Source of the DNA: Paraburkholderia sp. HP33-1
GTDB lineage: Bacteria; Pseudomonadota; Gammaproteobacteria; Burkholderiales; Burkholderiaceae
Length of the DNA stretch: 64,000 bases
Reading direction: 5' to 3'
Assembly (NCBI RefSeq): GCF_021390595.1
Contig: NZ_JAJEJR010000001.1
Location: forward strand, 3,414,188 to 3,478,187
Position numbers and translations under genes: made by a program. The notes under the pieces are model-generated. The model saw only the letters and a program-made list of their open reading frames with translations, had not been told where the DNA came from and searched no databases. Below are positions 36,041 through 45,102 of the stretch, one piece after another. The first letter of the stretch is position 1. Every line of letters starts with the position of its first letter.

Positions 36041-36547
36041 ATGACTGATGGCCCCTACAAAGCGGACGAGGTCGAGCTCACGAGCAGTCTCGGCTACTAC
36101 CTGACGAAAGCGCGTAACGTGCTGGTGGAGCGCACGGACCGCGCGGTCAAGCCGCTCGGGCTCACCGCGCAACAGATCGGCGTGATTCTGATGCTGTCGT
36201 CGCGGCGCGCGAGCACGCCATTCGAGCTGTCGCGCGCGATGTCGTACGACAGCGGTTCGATGACGCGTCTGCTCGACCGCCTGGAAAAAAAGGGCTTCGT
36301 CGTGCGCACGCGCAGCAGTGACGACCGTCGCATGGTGAAGCTGGAGTTGACTCCCCAGGGCCATGACGCCGCGCGGCAATTGCCGAATCTGGGGGCGACC
36401 GTGCTGAACGATCAATTGCGCGGCTTTACGGCCGAAGAGCACGCGACGCTGATTCACCTGCTCGCCCGTTTCATCGCGAACGGTCCCGAGGGAGAAGCCG
36501 GCGTGGGCTGCGGACCGGCGCCCCAGCCCGACGAGCCACAGACTTGA
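36041..36547 (+). CDS. MarR-family regulator of the adjacent exporter
   Basis: 168 residues. Winged helix-turn-helix with TAQQIGVILMLSSRRASTP, recognition helix SYDSGSMTRLLDRLEKKG and the DDRR-type wing (SSDDRRMVKLELTPQG). It lies 197 bp upstream of the EmrB-type gene on the same strand, so repression of the exporter and of itself, relieved by a phenolic or drug-like ligand, is the usual logic. Confidence 0.93.
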   Translation: MTDGPYKADEVELTSSLGYYLTKARNVLVERTDRAVKPLGLTAQQIGVILMLSSRRASTPFELSRAMSYDSGSMTRLLDRLEKKGFVVRTRSSDDRRMVKLELTPQGHDAARQLPNLGATVLNDQLRGFTAEEHATLIHLLARFIANGPEGEAGVGCGPAPQPDEPQT

Positions 36548-36639
36548 AGCGAAGCGCAGTCGTCGTCACCAGGCGGCGCTTCATCACGAAGTACTAGCAG
36601 CGCAACCAAGAGGCGCCTTTTTTGAAGGCGTTATTGTCT

Positions 36640-36659
36640 TAAGATATCTGTCTGGGCAG
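36640..36659 (+). promoter_or_regulatory. Candidate MarR operator before the emrB-type gene
   Basis: CTGTCTGGGCAG at 36648-36659 matches the dyad in the marR promoter (CTGCTTAGGCAG) at 9 of 12 positions and sits just past a TAAGAT -10-like hexamer (36640-36645). Shared-operator assignment is inference. Confidence 0.4.
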
Positions 36660-36744
36660 AGGGTGATCCGGCATGCAAACACCGCGTCTGAAACGCGTGA
36701 TAAAGCTGCCGCGACAAGCTTTTGCCACCTGAGGAGAACAACCT

Positions 36745-38307
36745 ATGGACACCACGGCTTCCAACGCCGCGCTGCCCGTCACCGAACCCGTCCCGCTGCA
36801 AGGCGGCGCGCTCGCGCTGCTGACCGTCGGTCTTGCACTGGGCACCTTTATGGAGGTGCTCGACACCTCGATCGCGAACGTCGCGGTGCCGACCATTTCC
36901 GGCAGCCTCGGCGTCGCGACAAGCCAGGGCACCTGGGTGATCTCGTCGTACTCGGTCGCCTCGGCCATCGCCGTGCCGCTGACCGGCTGGCTCGCGCGAC
37001 GCGTCGGCGAGGTGCGACTTTTCACGCTGTCGGTACTGCTGTTCACGATCGCATCGGCGGCCTGCGGTTTCGCGCATAACTTCGAATCGCTGATCGCGTT
37101 CCGGCTCGTGCAAGGGCTCGTGTCCGGGCCGATGGTGCCGCTGTCGCAGACGATCCTGATGCGCTCCTACCCGCCCGCGAAGCGCGGCCTCGCGCTCGGC
37201 TTATGGGCGATGACCGTGATCTGCGCGCCGATCTTCGGCCCGGTGATGGGCGGCTACATCACGGATAATTTCACGTGGCCGTGGATCTTCTATATCAACG
37301 TGCCGATCGGCCTGTTCTCGGCGTTCTGCGCGTACCTGCTGCTACGGGGCCGCGAGACGCAGACGACGCGCCAGCGCATCGACGTGATCGGCCTCGTGTT
37401 GCTGGTGACCGGTGTGTCGTGTCTGCAGATGATGCTCGACCTCGGCAAGGACCGCGACTGGTTCAACTCGACGTTCATCGCCACGCTCGGCGTGATCGCG
37501 CTCGTGTCGATAGCGTTCCTGCTCGTGTGGGAGTTGACGGAGAAGGAGCCGATCGTCGACCTGTCGCTGTTCAAGGATCGCAACTTCGCGCTCGGCGTGG
37601 TGATCATCTCGTTCGGCTTCATGGCGTTCTTCGGCTCGGTGGTGATCTTCCCGCTGTGGCTGCAAACGGTGATGGGCTATACGGCCGGCCTCGCGGGTCT
37701 CGCCACGGCGCCGGTCGGATTGCTCGCGCTGTTCCTGTCGCCGATGATCGGCAAGAACATGCATCGGCTGAATCTGCGCATGGTCGCGAGCTTCGCGTTT
37801 ATCGTGTTCGCGATCGTGTCGTTCTGGAACTCGACGTTCACGCTCGACGTGCCGTTCGGCCACGTGATCCTGCCGCGGCTCGTACAGGGCATCGGCGTCG
37901 CGTGCTTCTTCGTGCCGATGACGACGATTACGCTGTCCAGCGTGCCCGACGAGCGTCTTGCGAGCGCCTCGGGTTTGTCGAACTTCTTCCGCACGTTGTC
38001 GGGCGCGATCGGCACGGCGATCAGCACGACCTTCTGGGAAAACGACACGATCTACCACCACGCGATGCTGGCCGATACGGTCAACGCATATTCGGCGAAC
38101 ACCAATGCCTATACGAATGCGCTCGCGGGCGCGGGGTTGTCCGGCGACAGCCTGACCGCGCAGCTGAACCAGGTGGTAACGAGCCAGGCGTACATGATGG
38201 CCACCAACGACTTCTTCCGCATCTCGTGCGCGGCGTTTATCGTGCTGGCATTGCTCGTGTGGATGACGAAGCCGCGCAACGGTGCCGGGGCTTCGTTAGG
38301 ACACTGA
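36745..38307 (+). CDS. DHA2-family major facilitator exporter (EmrB/QacA type)
   Basis: 520 residues with about 14 membrane helices. Motifs: FMEVLDTSIANVAVPTI (helix 1, DHA2 type), WLARRVGEVRLF (loop 2-3) and PMVPLSQTILMRSYPP. Strong GAGGAG ribosome-binding site. Proton-driven drug or fatty-acid export. EmrB usually works with an EmrA fusion protein, but no emrA is present here; it may borrow one encoded elsewhere and the NodT-type factor nearby. Confidence 0.93.
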   Translation: MDTTASNAALPVTEPVPLQGGALALLTVGLALGTFMEVLDTSIANVAVPTISGSLGVATSQGTWVISSYSVASAIAVPLTGWLARRVGEVRLFTLSVLLFTIASAACGFAHNFESLIAFRLVQGLVSGPMVPLSQTILMRSYPPAKRGLALGLWAMTVICAPIFGPVMGGYITDNFTWPWIFYINVPIGLFSAFCAYLLLRGRETQTTRQRIDVIGLVLLVTGVSCLQMMLDLGKDRDWFNSTFIATLGVIALVSIAFLLVWELTEKEPIVDLSLFKDRNFALGVVIISFGFMAFFGSVVIFPLWLQTVMGYTAGLAGLATAPVGLLALFLSPMIGKNMHRLNLRMVASFAFIVFAIVSFWNSTFTLDVPFGHVILPRLVQGIGVACFFVPMTTITLSSVPDERLASASGLSNFFRTLSGAIGTAISTTFWENDTIYHHAMLADTVNAYSANTNAYTNALAGAGLSGDSLTAQLNQVVTSQAYMMATNDFFRISCAAFIVLALLVWMTKPRNGAGASLGH

Positions 38308-38365
38308 GGTAGACGGCGCGGCAACGGTGCCTGGAGCGCCGCTGCCGACGCCGCGCATCAGTCCG

Positions 38366-38872
38366 CTATTGCGACATCGCCTCGCCGTTCGGCAGCGTCG
38401 TCGTTTTGCCGGGCAGCGTCTCCGGATGCGTCGCATCGGGCGCGTTCTGCATTGGTGTCGCGCTGCCTTGCGGCACGCCGGCGCCCGCGCCTCTCACATA
38501 CCGCTTGAAATCCGCACCCGCTTCCCACGGATTCGGCTTGCAGCCGAGCGAGCTGTCGCAATGCGCGGAAAAGCCGATCGTCGTAGTGCCGTCGGGATTC
38601 GCGGCGCGCGTGATCTGATACGCGAGCGTGCGCTTGCCGCCGTCGGGTCCGGTGGTCTGGATCAACGAGTCGTTAGCGATCGCGATCTCGTACTTCGAAT
38701 GGCTCGCGATCCATGTGTGCGCCCGTTGCCACCAGAGATCGCATTCGGCCTTGTTCGAACACGTCAGCGGTTCGGTCGCGATCTGCATGACGTCCGGATC
38801 GACCTGACCTTGGGTCGAGCATGCTGCCGTCGCCACGAGACACAGCGCGGCCAAAAGACCTTTGTTCTTCAC
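38366..38872 (-). CDS. Hypothetical lipoprotein
   Basis: 168 residues from a GTG start at 38872 chosen for the strong GGGGAGG seven bases upstream. Lipoprotein signal GLLAALCLVATAAC with Cys18. The mature part has four cysteines and a pattern (CSNKAECDLWWQRAHTWIA, SLGCKPNPWE) seen in uncharacterised Burkholderia lipoproteins. Function unknown. The tail is Pro/Thr-rich. Confidence 0.75.
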   Translation of the reverse strand: MKNKGLLAALCLVATAACSTQGQVDPDVMQIATEPLTCSNKAECDLWWQRAHTWIASHSKYEIAIANDSLIQTTGPDGGKRTLAYQITRAANPDGTTTIGFSAHCDSSLGCKPNPWEAGADFKRYVRGAGAGVPQGSATPMQNAPDATHPETLPGKTTTLPNGEAMSQ

Positions 38873-39036
38873 GTCGATACCTCCCCATGTGCATCGTGTC
38901 ATAACATTTTGGACCGGCACGCCGAGGCCGTGTTTCATCCAGATCAGAGAATTGCGACGACGCGCGGAGTTATTTGGGGCAACGAAAAAGCGGCCGCGCG
39001 GGCCGCTTGTCTGCGTCTCGAGATGGGGGCGAACGC

Positions 39037-40653
39037 TCAGACGCTAAAGCGATTGAGCGTATAGGCCCGATACGCAGCCACGAACGCATCGAACGAACCG
39101 ACTTCTTCGCGTTCGAGCTTCGCCTGTTCGTCGAGCGATTGCAGCGCGAGGTCTGCAAACGCCTTGGACTGCGCGGCGTCGAGCGGACGCGCGCGGAAGT
39201 ACGCGGCGTGCGCTTCGCTTTGGGCGAGGCCGAACGCGAGGAAGCTCTGCTGCCGGTCGCGCATCGTTTGCAGCACGCGCGCCGACGGCGTCAGCGACAC
39301 GTCCGCGAGCTTCGCGCGTTGCGCGGCGACCGTGCGCGCATGTTCGTCGCCGCCGTTCAGGCTGTCGAGCACCGCGGCCGCGGCGTCGATTTTCGCGAGC
39401 AGTTCGTTGGCCCAGTCGGTCATTGCGACCGGCTTGCCGTCGCGGATCAGCTCGAGGCCGGGCTTGCGACCTTCCATCGTCATGCGGCCGAAGTTCTGGT
39501 TCGCTTCCGTGTAGGCGAGCGGCGGTAGCGGCGCGCTGTCGTCGAGCGCGCACACGAGCAGGTAAGCGTCGAGAAAGCGCGACGTTTCAAGGGAAATGCC
39601 GGTCGGCTCAAACGGATCGATGTCCATGCAACGCACCTCGACGTATTGCACGCCGCGCGCGGCGAGCGCATGCAGCGGCCGCTCGCCCGGATACGTGACC
39701 CGCTTCGGACGAATCGTCGAATAGAACTCGTTTTCGATCTGCAGCACGTTGGTGTTGATCTGCACCCACTCGCCGTCGCGTTGCGTGCCGATCTTCTCGT
39801 AGGCCGGGTAAGGCTGGCTGACGGCCTTCGAGAGCGCGTCGAGATAGCCGGGCAGCGTGTCGTAGTCGGCGCGCAGCGCGGCTTGCGCGGTGGTGTTCGA
39901 ATAGCCAAGGTCGCTCATGCGCAGGCTCGTCGCGTACGGGCGATACAGCGTGTCGGCATCGAACGTGTCGAGCGTGTGTTTGCGATCGCGGAGAAATCGA
40001 CGATCGAGCGCCGGCGATGCGCCAAACAGATACATCAGCAGCCAGTTGGTGCGCCGGAAATTGCGGATCAGCGCGAGGTAGCGGTCGGACTGGAAGTCGA
40101 CGGTGTTCGCGGTGGATCGCTGATCGGCGTGCAGCAGTCGCCACACTTCTTCGTTCAGCGAATAGTTGTAGTGGATGCCGGCGATGCATTGCATCGTGCG
40201 GCCATAGCGCAATGCGAGGCCGACGCGATACACGTACTTCAGCTTGCCGATATTCGACGTCCCATAGTGCGCGATCGGAATGCCGTCGTCGGTGGCGGGC
40301 AACAGGCCCGGCATCGAGTTGTTCCACAGGATTTCGTCGCCGAGCTCCGCGTAGACGAAGCGATGCAGCAGGTCGAGCTGCGCGAGCGTTTCGGCGACGT
40401 CCTGCTCGGCCGGGGTAATCAGCTCGAGCAGCGCCTCGGAGTAGTCGGTTGTGAGCGACGGATGGGTCAGCGCCGAGCCGAGCGCGCGCGGATGCGGCGT
40501 CATGGCGAGCTGGCCGTCGCGCGTCACGCGCAGGCTTTCCCTCTCGATGCCGCGCAGACCGCGTATCAGCGCATCGCGCTGCGGGCCCGAGCCGAGCACG
40601 GACAAGCGGTGCGAAAGCGCGTCGGTCGCGCGGGAAGGTGTCGTGTTTGGCAT
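39037..40653 (-). CDS. gshA: Glutamate-cysteine ligase (proteobacterial type)
   Basis: 538 residues from ATG 40651-40653; the longer frame adds a cysteine-rich leader that looks non-coding. Family signs: RGIERESLRVTRDGQLAMTP, EALLELITPAEQDV, HYNYSLNEEVW, YPGERPLHALAARGVQYVEVR and DIDPFEPTGI. First step of glutathione synthesis. Alone on the minus strand with no gshB nearby. Distinct from the YbdK-type ligase at 13 kb. Confidence 0.96.
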   Translation of the reverse strand: MPNTTPSRATDALSHRLSVLGSGPQRDALIRGLRGIERESLRVTRDGQLAMTPHPRALGSALTHPSLTTDYSEALLELITPAEQDVAETLAQLDLLHRFVYAELGDEILWNNSMPGLLPATDDGIPIAHYGTSNIGKLKYVYRVGLALRYGRTMQCIAGIHYNYSLNEEVWRLLHADQRSTANTVDFQSDRYLALIRNFRRTNWLLMYLFGASPALDRRFLRDRKHTLDTFDADTLYRPYATSLRMSDLGYSNTTAQAALRADYDTLPGYLDALSKAVSQPYPAYEKIGTQRDGEWVQINTNVLQIENEFYSTIRPKRVTYPGERPLHALAARGVQYVEVRCMDIDPFEPTGISLETSRFLDAYLLVCALDDSAPLPPLAYTEANQNFGRMTMEGRKPGLELIRDGKPVAMTDWANELLAKIDAAAAVLDSLNGGDEHARTVAAQRAKLADVSLTPSARVLQTMRDRQQSFLAFGLAQSEAHAAYFRARPLDAAQSKAFADLALQSLDEQAKLEREEVGSFDAFVAAYRAYTLNRFSV

Positions 40654-40847
40654 TGATGCGAGTCGCGCGTTGCAGGTACGCTGTGTATCGCCTGATGATT
40701 CGCAGACGGTACAGCGGCTGACAGCGTTCGGCGGAATTTTCGGTAGCGGGCACTTTAACATCTCGCCAGAACGGCTGCTTGCGCCCGCCTCGCTGGAGGA
40801 GGGTTGCGCTGAGCTACGCCATCACCATCGCCATGCCACGGCGACAC

Positions 40848-41765
40848 TCATCCGCCGCGCGCCGCGCCAGCCCGATCAGCGACCTCGTTCCACAGATGCA
40901 TCGCGGCATACGCGCGATAAGGCCGCCACGTGTCGGTGCGGCTGCGCTGCTGCGCGGGCCGCACGAGCGATGGATCGCGCGCGCAGATCGATTGCATCAG
41001 CACGAGATCCGACGCGGGCCATGCGTCGGGATCACGCCATGCGCGCATCGCGACGTATTCGACGGTCCAGGGCCCGATGCCCGCGAGCGCAAGCAATGCG
41101 GCGCGCAGGCTTGCGGCGTCGATGGCATCGCTGTCGAGCGGCACGTCGCCGCTCGCGACCGCGCGCGCGAAGCCCTGCAACGCAGCGACGCGTTTGCCCG
41201 GCATGCCAATCTGCGCGAGATCGGCTCCGGCGAGCGCGGCCGGCGTCGGAAAACGCCACGCGGTGTTTTCATGTGGATGCCCGTCGATGCGTTCGCCCGC
41301 GCGCTGCACGAGCCGCCCGATGATCGTCGTCGCGGCCTTCACGCTGACCTGCTGACCGACGATCGCACGCACCACCAGCTCGAAGCCCGACCACGCGCCC
41401 GGCACACGCAAACCGGGGACCGCAGCGACGAGCGGCGCGAGCCACGGGTCCGAGGCGAGCGCGGCGGCGATCTTCTTCGGATCAGCACGCAGATCGAACA
41501 TCTTCGCGACTGGCGTCGAGAGCGCATCGGCGTGACGACTCGCCGGCCCTTCGATGCTCGCGATGATGCAGCGCTTGCGCGGATGCAGCCGCACGCTGAG
41601 CGTGCCGCTGTCACCGTTCCAGTCGATCGCGCGGCGATACGCGCCGTCCTCGACGGCCTCGACGCCGGGCGTCGCGCGGCCGCTGAAAAACCGCAGCAGC
41701 CGAGGCCAGTCGAACGGTGCCTTGAACGGTAATTCGAGCGTTGCGACGTCGTTAAGCGTGCTCAA
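40848..41765 (-). CDS. alkA: DNA-3-methyladenine glycosylase II
   Basis: 305 residues. N-terminal AlkA_N-like domain, then the helix-hairpin-helix glycosylase core: ELVVRAIVGQQVSVKAATTI, LAGIGPWTVEYVAMRAW, and catalytic aspartate in WPASDLVLM. Removes alkylated bases. Its start overlaps the ada stop by four bases, so it is the second gene of an ada-alkA adaptive-response operon. Confidence 0.94.
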   Translation of the reverse strand: MSTLNDVATLELPFKAPFDWPRLLRFFSGRATPGVEAVEDGAYRRAIDWNGDSGTLSVRLHPRKRCIIASIEGPASRHADALSTPVAKMFDLRADPKKIAAALASDPWLAPLVAAVPGLRVPGAWSGFELVVRAIVGQQVSVKAATTIIGRLVQRAGERIDGHPHENTAWRFPTPAALAGADLAQIGMPGKRVAALQGFARAVASGDVPLDSDAIDAASLRAALLALAGIGPWTVEYVAMRAWRDPDAWPASDLVLMQSICARDPSLVRPAQQRSRTDTWRPYRAYAAMHLWNEVADRAGAARGG

Positions 41766-42943
41766 GCGGCGTGATCCAGTTGGGAGTTGCGGGAATGAGC
41801 GTCGGTATCGGCACGGCTCGCGTCGCCGGCTGAAACGCCGCCTGCGTGCTGCGCCTCATTGTCGAGCAAGGCGGCCTTGCGCGGCAGCCCCCAGCGATAG
41901 CCGGCGAGCGCCCCACCCTTTTGCACGACGCGATGGCATGGAATCGCGAGCGCGACTGGATTCGTCGCGCATGCGCTGGCCACTGCGCGCACCGCGCGCG
42001 GCGAGCCGACGGCCTCGGCGATCTGCGAGTAGCTGCGCGTCTCGCCGTACGGGATGCGCCGCAGCGCATCCCACACGCGCTGCTTGAATGCGGTCGAGGC
42101 GATATCGAGCGGCAGGTCGAAGTCCTGGCGAGTGCCGCGCAGATACGCGTCGATCTGCGCGATGAACGGCGCGAGCCGCCCGGCGTCTTCGCGCAGCTCG
42201 GCATTCGCGAACTCGCCGCGCAATTCATCGATCAGCGGGGCGGGGTCATCGCCGAAGCCGATCTTGCAGATGCCCTTGTCTGTCGCGGCGACCAGCACGA
42301 AGCCGAGCGAGTTCGGCGCGCTCGCGTAGCACACCGTGAGCCCGGCACCTTTGCGCCGATACGCGGACGGCGCCATACCGAGCTCGGCCGGCGCGCTGTC
42401 GTACATCCGCGACGGCGAGCCGAAACCGGCGTCGAGCGTCGCGCGCGTGACGTCGGCGCCGCCTTGCAGCGCATCGCGCAACGCGGCGCCGCGCTGCGCG
42501 GCCTGGTACTGACGCGGTGACACGCCGACCACGCGCTTGAACAGGCGTTGCAAATGAAACGGGCTCACGTGCACGGCGTCGCTCAGTTGCGCGAGCGTGA
42601 GGCGCTGCTGCGGATCGGCGTCGAGCGCGGCACACGCCCGAGCGACGATGTCGAGCTCGCGCGGCAGGCCGCCGGGCTGGCAGCGCTTGCAATCGCGAAA
42701 GCCCGCGGCGCGAGCAGCGGCGGCATCGGTGAAGAAGGCGACGTTTTCGCGGTGCGGCAGGCGCGACGCGCAAGATGGCCGGCAGAACACGCCGGTCGTC
42801 CTGACCGCGTAGAAGAATGCGCCGTCGGCGTCGCGGTCGCGGTGCGTGACGGCGTCCCAGCGTTCGTCGTCGGTGCGCCACTGGGTGGTGTCGACGTCGC
42901 CGGCGGTGTGCACGGTGGCGAATTGGCGGGTGGTGGCGTTCAT
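41762..42943 (-). CDS. ada: Bifunctional Ada: transcriptional activator / O6-methylguanine-DNA methyltransferase
   Basis: 393 residues. Zinc domain with Cys54, Cys58, Cys85 and Cys88 (VFCRPSCASR, DCKRCQPGG), where Cys54 corresponds to the methylphosphotriester acceptor. Next, an AraC-type helix-turn-helix (LAQLSDAVHVSPFHLQRLFKR) and a C-terminal methyltransferase with the acceptor cysteine in AIPCHRVVQ. Methylated Ada activates its own operon. alkA overlaps the 3' end. Confidence 0.96.
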   Translation of the reverse strand: MNATTRQFATVHTAGDVDTTQWRTDDERWDAVTHRDRDADGAFFYAVRTTGVFCRPSCASRLPHRENVAFFTDAAAARAAGFRDCKRCQPGGLPRELDIVARACAALDADPQQRLTLAQLSDAVHVSPFHLQRLFKRVVGVSPRQYQAAQRGAALRDALQGGADVTRATLDAGFGSPSRMYDSAPAELGMAPSAYRRKGAGLTVCYASAPNSLGFVLVAATDKGICKIGFGDDPAPLIDELRGEFANAELREDAGRLAPFIAQIDAYLRGTRQDFDLPLDIASTAFKQRVWDALRRIPYGETRSYSQIAEAVGSPRAVRAVASACATNPVALAIPCHRVVQKGGALAGYRWGLPRKAALLDNEAQHAGGVSAGDASRADTDAHSRNSQLDHAA

Positions 42944-42970
42944 GATGTCCTCGGAGCCCGGATGAGCAGG

Positions 42971-42988
42971 TGATGACGATGGTCATCA
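42971..42988. promoter_or_regulatory. Palindrome upstream of ada
   Basis: TGATGAC-GATG-GTCATCA, a perfect 7-bp dyad with a 4-bp centre, 28 bp before the ada start. It could be an operator or a short leader hairpin. It does not resemble the E. coli Ada box (AAAGCGCA). Confidence 0.4.
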
Positions 42989-43178
42989 ATGTAGGCCCGA
43001 TCTCTACACAGTACGCGCCGGTTCTTGCTCTGTCATTCGACCGCGCTTTCGCTTGGTTGTTGTAGGGTCAAAACTCGTTAAATCGCAATCCGAAACGCTT
43101 CGAACCGCCTGCTGGCCGGGCTTTTCGCCTCAAATTGCGACAATTTGGCACGATGTCGGGTTTTCCCTTAAAAAGTTA

Positions 43179-43207
43179 TTGCGTCGCACCAACCCGATGT
43201 GTATATT
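43179..43207 (+). promoter_or_regulatory. Promoter of the candidate small RNA
   Basis: TTGCGT at 43179-43184 and TATATT at 43202-43207 with an exact 17-bp spacer. No coding start follows; the next signal is the terminator at 43247-43277. Confidence 0.65.
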
Positions 43208-43212
43208 AGGAA

Positions 43213-43277
43213 CTGTCTCCTCCATGTCTCCTCCTGATATGGATTCAGCCCGCTCCACTTGAGCGGGCTTTTTTTTT
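43213..43277 (+). ncRNA. Candidate small RNA with two anti-Shine-Dalgarno motifs
   Basis: About 65 nt from the predicted start to a strong rho-independent terminator: AGCCCGCTC (43247-43255), loop CACTT, GAGCGGGCT (43261-43269), then nine T. The 5' part carries TCTCCTCC (43216-43223) and TCTCCTCCT (43227-43235), complementary to AGGAGGA ribosome-binding sites, and should be single-stranded. Small RNAs using C/U-rich anti-SD seeds are known in several bacterial groups. The rest of 42989-43364 shows no gene. No name assigned. Confidence 0.65.
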
Positions 43278-43364
43278 GGTTTTTCGCGGATTTCCGAGGA
43301 GGCGGCTTGCAGACGGGCTGTAGTCGGCCATGATCAGCCGCAGGTCATCGGATTGTATAGGGCG

Positions 43365-43661
43365 TTATTCCCACTCATGTGGGTAGGGCATCTGGCGCTC
43401 GCGTTCGACTTCGATCGCGAAGGCGACCGCTTCTTCGAAGTCACGGTCGGTATAGGCCGAAGCAACATCTGCTGGTTCGCTCTTGCTTGGACTTTCCGCG
43501 AGAGAGCCGTGATCAACTAAGAGGTCTGCGCTGCCTTGCCTATCCCTTGCGAGCCGTCGTGCGATAGCCTTGTGCAGGCGAGTCTTTACCGCGCCAACGT
43601 CAGACATTGCCAGGATCGCCACTCCGACAATACTAAAAAACACATCCCCGGATACAGTCAT
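43365..43661 (-). CDS. Hypothetical small protein in a lower-GC patch
   Basis: 98 residues, not recognised. N-terminal hydrophobic stretch (VFFSIVGVAILAMSDVGA) followed by a basic helix (RLHKAIARRLARDR) and an acidic C terminus (FEEAVAFAIEVERERQ). No good ribosome-binding site. The surrounding 43.0-43.8 kb is visibly lower in GC than the neighbours, suggesting acquired DNA. May be real or chance. Confidence 0.4.
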   Translation of the reverse strand: MTVSGDVFFSIVGVAILAMSDVGAVKTRLHKAIARRLARDRQGSADLLVDHGSLAESPSKSEPADVASAYTDRDFEEAVAFAIEVERERQMPYPHEWE

Positions 43662-43935
43662 TGTTGTTTTTTCATTGCTCTAATTCACAAAGCGTGCCAG
43701 ACCTAGGCGCCACCGTAAACAACATTTTATTACAATCACAAAACAAACGTTTGCGTATTGCTTACTCCGAACTAGTGCCTCCTAATCTCGTGTGAGAAAT
43801 CTAGAGATCCTTGTGCAGCAGGCTTTTTTTGCCCGCGTTTTTCTCGGCCCTGCCGGCGCTTTCCCGACGATCCGCCCCGCCCTTTCTCCTACACTTCGCT
43901 AATCGGTTCTCCGAAACAGCCAGAGGGCGTTCGAC

Positions 43936-44361
43936 ATGAAAATCCACATTCGCGAGATCGACCACGTCGTGATCCGCGCGACCCACGCCGACACGTTGTC
44001 GCGCTTTTACTGCGACGTGCTCGGTTGCAGCGTTGAAAAGGAGCAGCGCGAACTTGGCCTCACACAACTGCGCGCGGGACGTTCGCTGATCGATGTGCTG
44101 CAGGCCGGTGCGAAGCTGGATCGCGCGGAAAACGGCGCGGCGGGAGCGGGACGCAACATGGATCACCTGTGTCTGCGCGTCGAGTCGTTCGACGCCGACG
44201 CGCTGAAGGCGCATCTGAGCGCGCATGGCGCGCGGCTCGGCGAACAGGGGGTGCGTTATGGTGCGGACGGCTTCGGACCGTCGCTGTATCTGTTCGACCC
44301 GGAGGGCAACATGGTCGAACTGAAGGGGCCGCCGGAAGCGGCACGGGTCACATCGCTCTGA
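43936..44361 (+). CDS. VOC-superfamily (glyoxalase/dioxygenase-like) protein
   Basis: 141 residues, two beta-alpha-beta-beta-beta modules: IDHVVIRATHADTLSRFYCD at the start, NMDHLCLRVESFD in the middle and LYLFDPEGNMVELKGP at the end. The metal ligands H, H and E are in place. Commonly annotated as virulence-protein-like glyoxalases; the reaction is not predictable. Confidence 0.9.
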   Translation: MKIHIREIDHVVIRATHADTLSRFYCDVLGCSVEKEQRELGLTQLRAGRSLIDVLQAGAKLDRAENGAAGAGRNMDHLCLRVESFDADALKAHLSAHGARLGEQGVRYGADGFGPSLYLFDPEGNMVELKGPPEAARVTSL

Positions 44362-44405
44362 ATGCGAAAACGAAACTGCGCTAAAACCGTTTCAGATCTG
44401 TGCAA

Positions 44406-44960
44406 TCACGCGTCGGCGGGGGCTTTCAGTACGGTCCAGTCGATCTTCACCGCATCGGCTTCGGCGCTGCCAAGCCATGCCTCGCCGTCCTGCACGGTGC
44501 ATTGCAGCCGCATGGTGCGTTCGGCGAGCGAGCCGAGGGATGCCGCGACGTCTTCGCCGAGCGTCCATACCGTCACGTTGCGCAGGCGCTCCACCTTGTT
44601 GCGCACGCCCTGCCACCAGATCTCCGAGGTCCGCCCGCCATACCCGATCACGATCACGTGATTCGCGCGGCCGCTCGCCTTCGCGATGCGCCGCTCGTCG
44701 GGCTGGCCGACCTCGATCCACGTGTCGATCGCGCCGGTCAGGTCCTTCGCCCACAGATCGGGTTCGTCGACATCCGACAAACCTTTGCAAAACTCCAGCC
44801 GTTCCTGTGCGAACAGCGCGAACGCGGCGACGCGGACCATCATCCGTTCGTCGGTTTCGGAGGGGTGACGCGCGATCGTCAGCGAATGGTCGGCGTAATA
44901 GTGCCGGTCCATGTCCGCGATCTGCAGTTCAGCCTTGTATATCGTCGATTTGAGAGCCAT
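44406..44960 (-). CDS. yaeQ: YaeQ family protein
   Basis: 184 residues from ATG 44958-44960, where the family begins (MALKSTIYKAELQIADMDRH). Other family motifs: HPSETDERMMVRVAAFALFA, DEPDLWAKDLTG and WIEVGQPDERRI. YaeQ has a PD-(D/E)XK nuclease-like fold; function unclear. The open frame upstream to 45050 is not family-like. Confidence 0.92.
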   Translation of the reverse strand: MALKSTIYKAELQIADMDRHYYADHSLTIARHPSETDERMMVRVAAFALFAQERLEFCKGLSDVDEPDLWAKDLTGAIDTWIEVGQPDERRIAKASGRANHVIVIGYGGRTSEIWWQGVRNKVERLRNVTVWTLGEDVAASLGSLAERTMRLQCTVQDGEAWLGSAEADAVKIDWTVLKAPADA

Positions 44961-45102
44961 GCCGTTGCTAAACCAGGCGCCCGCTCCACAGGAGCGCAGC
45001 GAAAATGAATCGTCGACGGCGCGTTGCCGTTTCTTGTGTTTGCTGTACATCGCATGTTCCTCCCGCGCCGTGGGCCGGTGCCTGTGACACAGGAGGAAGC
45101 AT

